Origin: Nematostella vectensis
Taxonomy: Eukaryota > Cnidaria > Anthozoa > Actiniaria > Edwardsiidae
Length of the DNA stretch: 64,000 nt
NCBI RefSeq assembly: GCF_932526225.1
Contig: NC_064047.1
Span: 5,641,501-5,705,500 of the forward strand
Reading direction: 5' to 3'
The notes below the pieces were generated by a model. It did not search any database and was not told the DNA's origin. It saw nothing but the letters and a program-made list of their open reading frames with translations. This document shows, in pieces, positions 60,673 to 64,000 of the stretch (position 1 is the first letter of the stretch; every line of letters begins with the position of its first letter). The position numbers and the translations under genes were made by a program.

Positions 60673-61448
60673 ATTTAAGTGTAAAGTGATATATAATTAT
60701 TTCAAAAATTATAAATATAAATAACTGAAGGCAGACTAAAGTAAACTACTGCCTCAATACAATGCTTCAAAATACTTCTTTAAATGGTGAAACTAACCTT
60801 TGTCTGTAATAAAGGCCAAGTTTGATCAAGGTTTAAGTAAAGAGATGTTTAATGCTTAGTGCCAAAAAACATGCATTTTAAACTCAATGGTGTTCAACAG
60901 TTGCACATCCATGGATCAGGGTGGTGCTCCCCCTAATTCCACAAATTTACTGTACCATCCTTATGTTTACTTTATATATCTTGGTGCCCCCATCCCCCCT
61001 CCCCTCCCCTGGGTCATTACTCCCTCCTTGGAAATCTAGATCTGCTCCTGTTCAACATTGTCCTGTTTTTGTATTATAAAATAATAAAATTTGCTGAATA
61101 GGGGCGAATTATTGAATGAAGTAGAATTAGTTTATCATTTTGCTTCTATAATTGGGGCTTGATATAATGCCAAAACATGGGAATTACCCTATTTGCAAGC
61201 TTTATTATTGCCAAAACATGGGAATTTCTTCATTAGAGAGCCTTGTTTATGCCAAAACGTGTACAAAAGACTGCCCATTATAAAACATAAATTTCACTAC
61301 AATAACCGCCCCCCCCTCCCCTGGAATTTGCCCCCTCCCCTGGAATTTGCCTTTTATCAAAAGATTGCTCCTTTGATTTTTTTTTCACATTTTTTTGGCT
61401 TGCTGGAACTCACCAGATATCAATCTGTTGCTTAACTATTCCATTTTG
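60673..61448. other. LANCL3 intron, no feature found
   Basis: AT-rich sequence with three copies of a short GCCAAAACATGGGAATT motif between 61170 and 61260 and C-rich stretches near 60980 and 61305. No exon was recognised. Confidence 0.4.
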
Positions 61449-63065
61449 TTACTCTGAGTAACTTAGAATATCAAAGAAAGGAACACCCCTATCAACATCA
61501 GCATCAAAATGCCCATAGCACACAACCAGGTGCCGGCAATCCCCACTAAGCACCATGTACCTCACGCGCCAGGTAGGAAGGAAGATATCAGGCATAACAA
61601 CCTGGAAACTGTCAGCATTTAAAAGTTTGATATGACCTTGGCCATCCTTTGCTAGTGAAACTTTGAGTGTGTTTTCAATGTCACTGACTAGGATTTCTCT
61701 GACGACGTTAGGGACATTAACTTCTCTCAAGAACTGACCAGTTGAATTGAATATGTCTATAGTTCCATTGTCGCGGTCCGGGACATAGAATTGGTTGTTA
61801 GGAAAGTGGCATCGCCCACTTCTATAAGACGATGTGTCTCTTCCGAATTCCATCTGAAAATGGTACCAATTTCTTTGTTCATCGAAGTTGTACACAATAA
61901 TTGCAGTATGTCCAAAGTCAACAACTGTTATTAGTAAGCGTCCATGACTGTCGATGTTTAATAGTCTTATCTGACTGTTAGTATCCCTGTTACATCGGAT
62001 CTGGTGCGTATACTCTCCGTCTTGGTCAAAAAATACTAGACGGTCATGTTCATTGTTCAGTAAAATTACTTGCCCCATGTGTGAGAATGCAATATCCGAT
62101 ACATCACCATATTTAAGAGAGATGCAATTGCCAAATTGTCTGTATTTTGCTCGACTTTGACTGTGGTTATGAAAGACCCAAACTTCTTCATCCTCATCTA
62201 GAATTGCAATATCTCCTGTGTTTTTGCAAATTGTCACTCGTGTGACCGCTACATTTTTTTCTTCGTCTGATATTGTCACTTTTTCTATGAGCTCCCCTCT
62301 CTTGCACGCCCCGCAGTTCTTTTTGCTTGAACTCGCCGCTTGTGTCTTTTCGTTTTCAAGAGTTCCCAAATTCACTTCACCTTTAACAAATTTCAGCCCG
62401 TCATCGCCCTCAATAGAAAAATCTAATACCGGTGCATCTTGAATCATCTTTAACCTTTCTATATAGGTACCACTAAGTTCAGCAATTTCAGTCAAATCCC
62501 CTCTTTTCAGAGTTTCCTCAGTATTTTCAATGCACTGTTTGGATTCTCCAAGGAATTCGTCTACTTTTTTCTTCTTCGCTTGAAACTCAGAGTTACTAAA
62601 CTGTTCAGGACGAGCGATTGAATCATCGACTTGTTTGATTAAGAGCTCTTTTTGCTCTCTGATAGAGCTTTTCATAGCTTTAGAGCGATCTGTTATTTCT
62701 TGATTTAAATCCTCGCTTCGTTTTCGTTTCAACTCAATTCTTGAAATTTTTTTTGTCAACTCTTTCTCCTTTTTGTCAAGGTCAATTTTGCAGTCTTAAT
62801 GTCAATTCTTCTTTCCTACCGGGTGTATTTTCTATCATCCTGACCAGAAATGAGTTAGTTGGTAAGAAAGCCACTCCATTCTCGTGTGTTCGATAAAATC
62901 TTGCTTACTTTCCATCTTTTCTAGGCACAATAAAAAAACATTATGTGCACAGTCCGGTAGGCATTTGGGCGTCAAGAACACTTCCGTGCAGATAGGGCAA
63001 GAGATTTCTTCATTGAGAAAGTTCTCAATGCTTTTTTGGTCATCTTTCTTGTTTGCGGCCGCCAT
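61449..63065 (-). pseudogene. Frameshifted TRIM-type RING / NHL-propeller gene
   Basis: A plausible start is ATG 63065. The first ORF (to 62835) opens with MAAANKKDDQ and a RING finger: CPIC, then CLPDCAH. The usual fifth ligand is Phe (HNVF) where related RINGs have Cys, and the last Cys pair is missing. The frame then shifts: NGVAFLPTNSFLVRMIENTP, which normally follows a RING in these genes, continues in another frame. A second shift precedes DKKEKELTKKISRIELKRK, and no B-box is visible. From there a long open frame to 61449 encodes a coiled coil and a C-terminal beta-propeller of NHL type, with repeats such as GDIAILDEDEEVWVF and GTIDIFNSTGQFLREV. The loss of RING ligands and two frame breaks make this a decaying TRIM gene. 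The propeller ORF (436 codons if read from a TTG, slightly fewer from the first ATG) is intact and might still be expressed. Confidence 0.75.
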
Positions 63066-63234
63066 ACGATTTTGGCGCGCTTTTTTCGCGCGCAAAAAGA
63101 GTTTCGCAACCCGCCCCTTTCATGCACTTCGCAAACCGCAAACGTGAAATGCGCAAAAAAGCATGAACATTTTTAAACTGCTGAATTACAATTTTTTGTG
63201 GGCGCAGAGAGGTAGAAAAGAAGGTAAAAGAATA

Positions 63235-64000
63235 CAATACAATAATCTTTATTTACCGAGGGTAATTACAGGGTAATTACATAATTACAGTTTTCTAACA
63301 TATAGCCCTCCCTAATATATATATGAATATAACAAAAACACAATATAAATAAGCGGCAATTAATATAAAAAATAAAAACGACATGTGTGACAAAACCTTT
63401 CCTCAAGATGAGATATGGAGGTAAGATGGAGCTTAAATACTTCACGGAAAGAGGCGGCAATTTGTTTAAGCCTTGCCTCTAGTGAAAAGCGGCAGAGAAG
63501 GGAAAGATAGGCTTTCCGGCTTCATTCCTTGGCAGAGGGAGCCTGAGCAGATTAACAAAGATTTTTTTTTTTTTTTTGCGCCATACGATTTAAGGAAGCC
63601 CATTTATCGACATCAGTTGCAAGGTTATTGAGTTTGAGTTGGACAACAGAAACACTGGCACCGGAAGTCAAAATGTTGTACCGTCAGCGAACATGGTGAC
63701 GTCTGTGGATGCGGAGGTAAGAGAAAGAAAGGGGCAAGTCGTTTAAAAAGAGAGAAAAGAACCGGAGGACCGAGAATACTTCCTTGCGGTACTCCTACAT
63801 TTACTGGCAATGCCTCAGAAAGGGCACCCTTAAAGAACGTTTTCTGGGAGCGATCAGAAGGGTATGACTTTAACCACTTGAGTGCTTGATCGGAGCATCC
63901 GTATGTGCTGAGTATAAAAAGAAGGGTTTGGTGGTCCACCAGGTCGACCGGGTTTTACGAGACATCACCGCTAGTAGATATGTTGTCGATGTGGAAGGGC
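63235..64000 (-). mobile_element. LINE (non-LTR retrotransposon) 3' part, defective
   Basis: Reverse-transcriptase pieces read on the minus strand: VDLVDHQTLLF, STYGCSDQALKWLKSY, VGVPQGSILGP, then MFADGTTF where MFADDTT is expected, so one catalytic Asp is Gly. A frameshift separates SILGP from the ADG motif, and LNNLATDVDKWASLNRM lies in yet another frame. The 3' end near 63235 has an ATTGT-type short repeat tail (TTATTGTATTGTATTC on the minus strand), typical of CR1/L2-like elements that end in microsatellites instead of poly(A). The 5' end is beyond the window. The element is inactive. Confidence 0.8.

Overview
This window looks like an intron-rich invertebrate animal genome, most likely a cnidarian and probably a Nematostella-like anthozoan. 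That identification is inference. It rests on single VPS13A/C, KIF25 and LANCL3 orthologues, a TRIM-NHL relic of a type common in cnidarians, a repeat tail with a GAAACGTCAG core, and a very high minisatellite and MITE load. Nothing prokaryotic is present.

Layout. (1) Positions 1302-32916 (+) hold the last 31 exons, about 1,068 codons, of a VPS13A/C-type lipid-transfer protein. The N-terminal two thirds lie left of the window. All 31 inferred exons join in phase and end at TAG 32914-32916. (2) Positions 32917-42765 are intergenic: microsatellites, a 32-bp array, a dimeric 250-bp array, a tandem cluster of tRNA-Asn-like relics and a 44-bp array. (3) Positions 42766-58156 (-) hold a kinesin-14 gene matching KIF25, with 14 confident exons and one tentative exon. 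Its largest intron contains a single-exon sulfotransferase-like gene (49604-50308, +), a gag-like retroelement ORF (-), a tRNA-derived SINE-like piece lies in a neighbouring intron, and a hammerhead-like motif sits in another. (4) At 58157-58618 is a short divergent promoter region shared with LANCL3, whose first exon is 58619-58879 (+). (5) Positions 59662-64000 hold a piggyBac-like element, a frameshifted TRIM/NHL gene relic (-) and the 3' part of a LINE (-).

The main observation is that many minisatellites are not placed at random within introns. At about 13 VPS13 exon ends the tandem unit is a copy of the splice junction itself: the acceptor plus the first exon codons, or the last exon codons plus the donor. 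Copy number runs from 2 to about 34. Copies next to the exon are usually cleanest and distant ones decayed. Similar but weaker cases occur in KIF25. Only the copy joined to the real exon keeps the reading frame, so the splicing machinery must pick one site among many near-identical ones. The gene functions are ordinary housekeeping roles (contact-site lipid transfer, microtubule motor, LanC-like protein). The junction-seeded repeats are the unusual feature.
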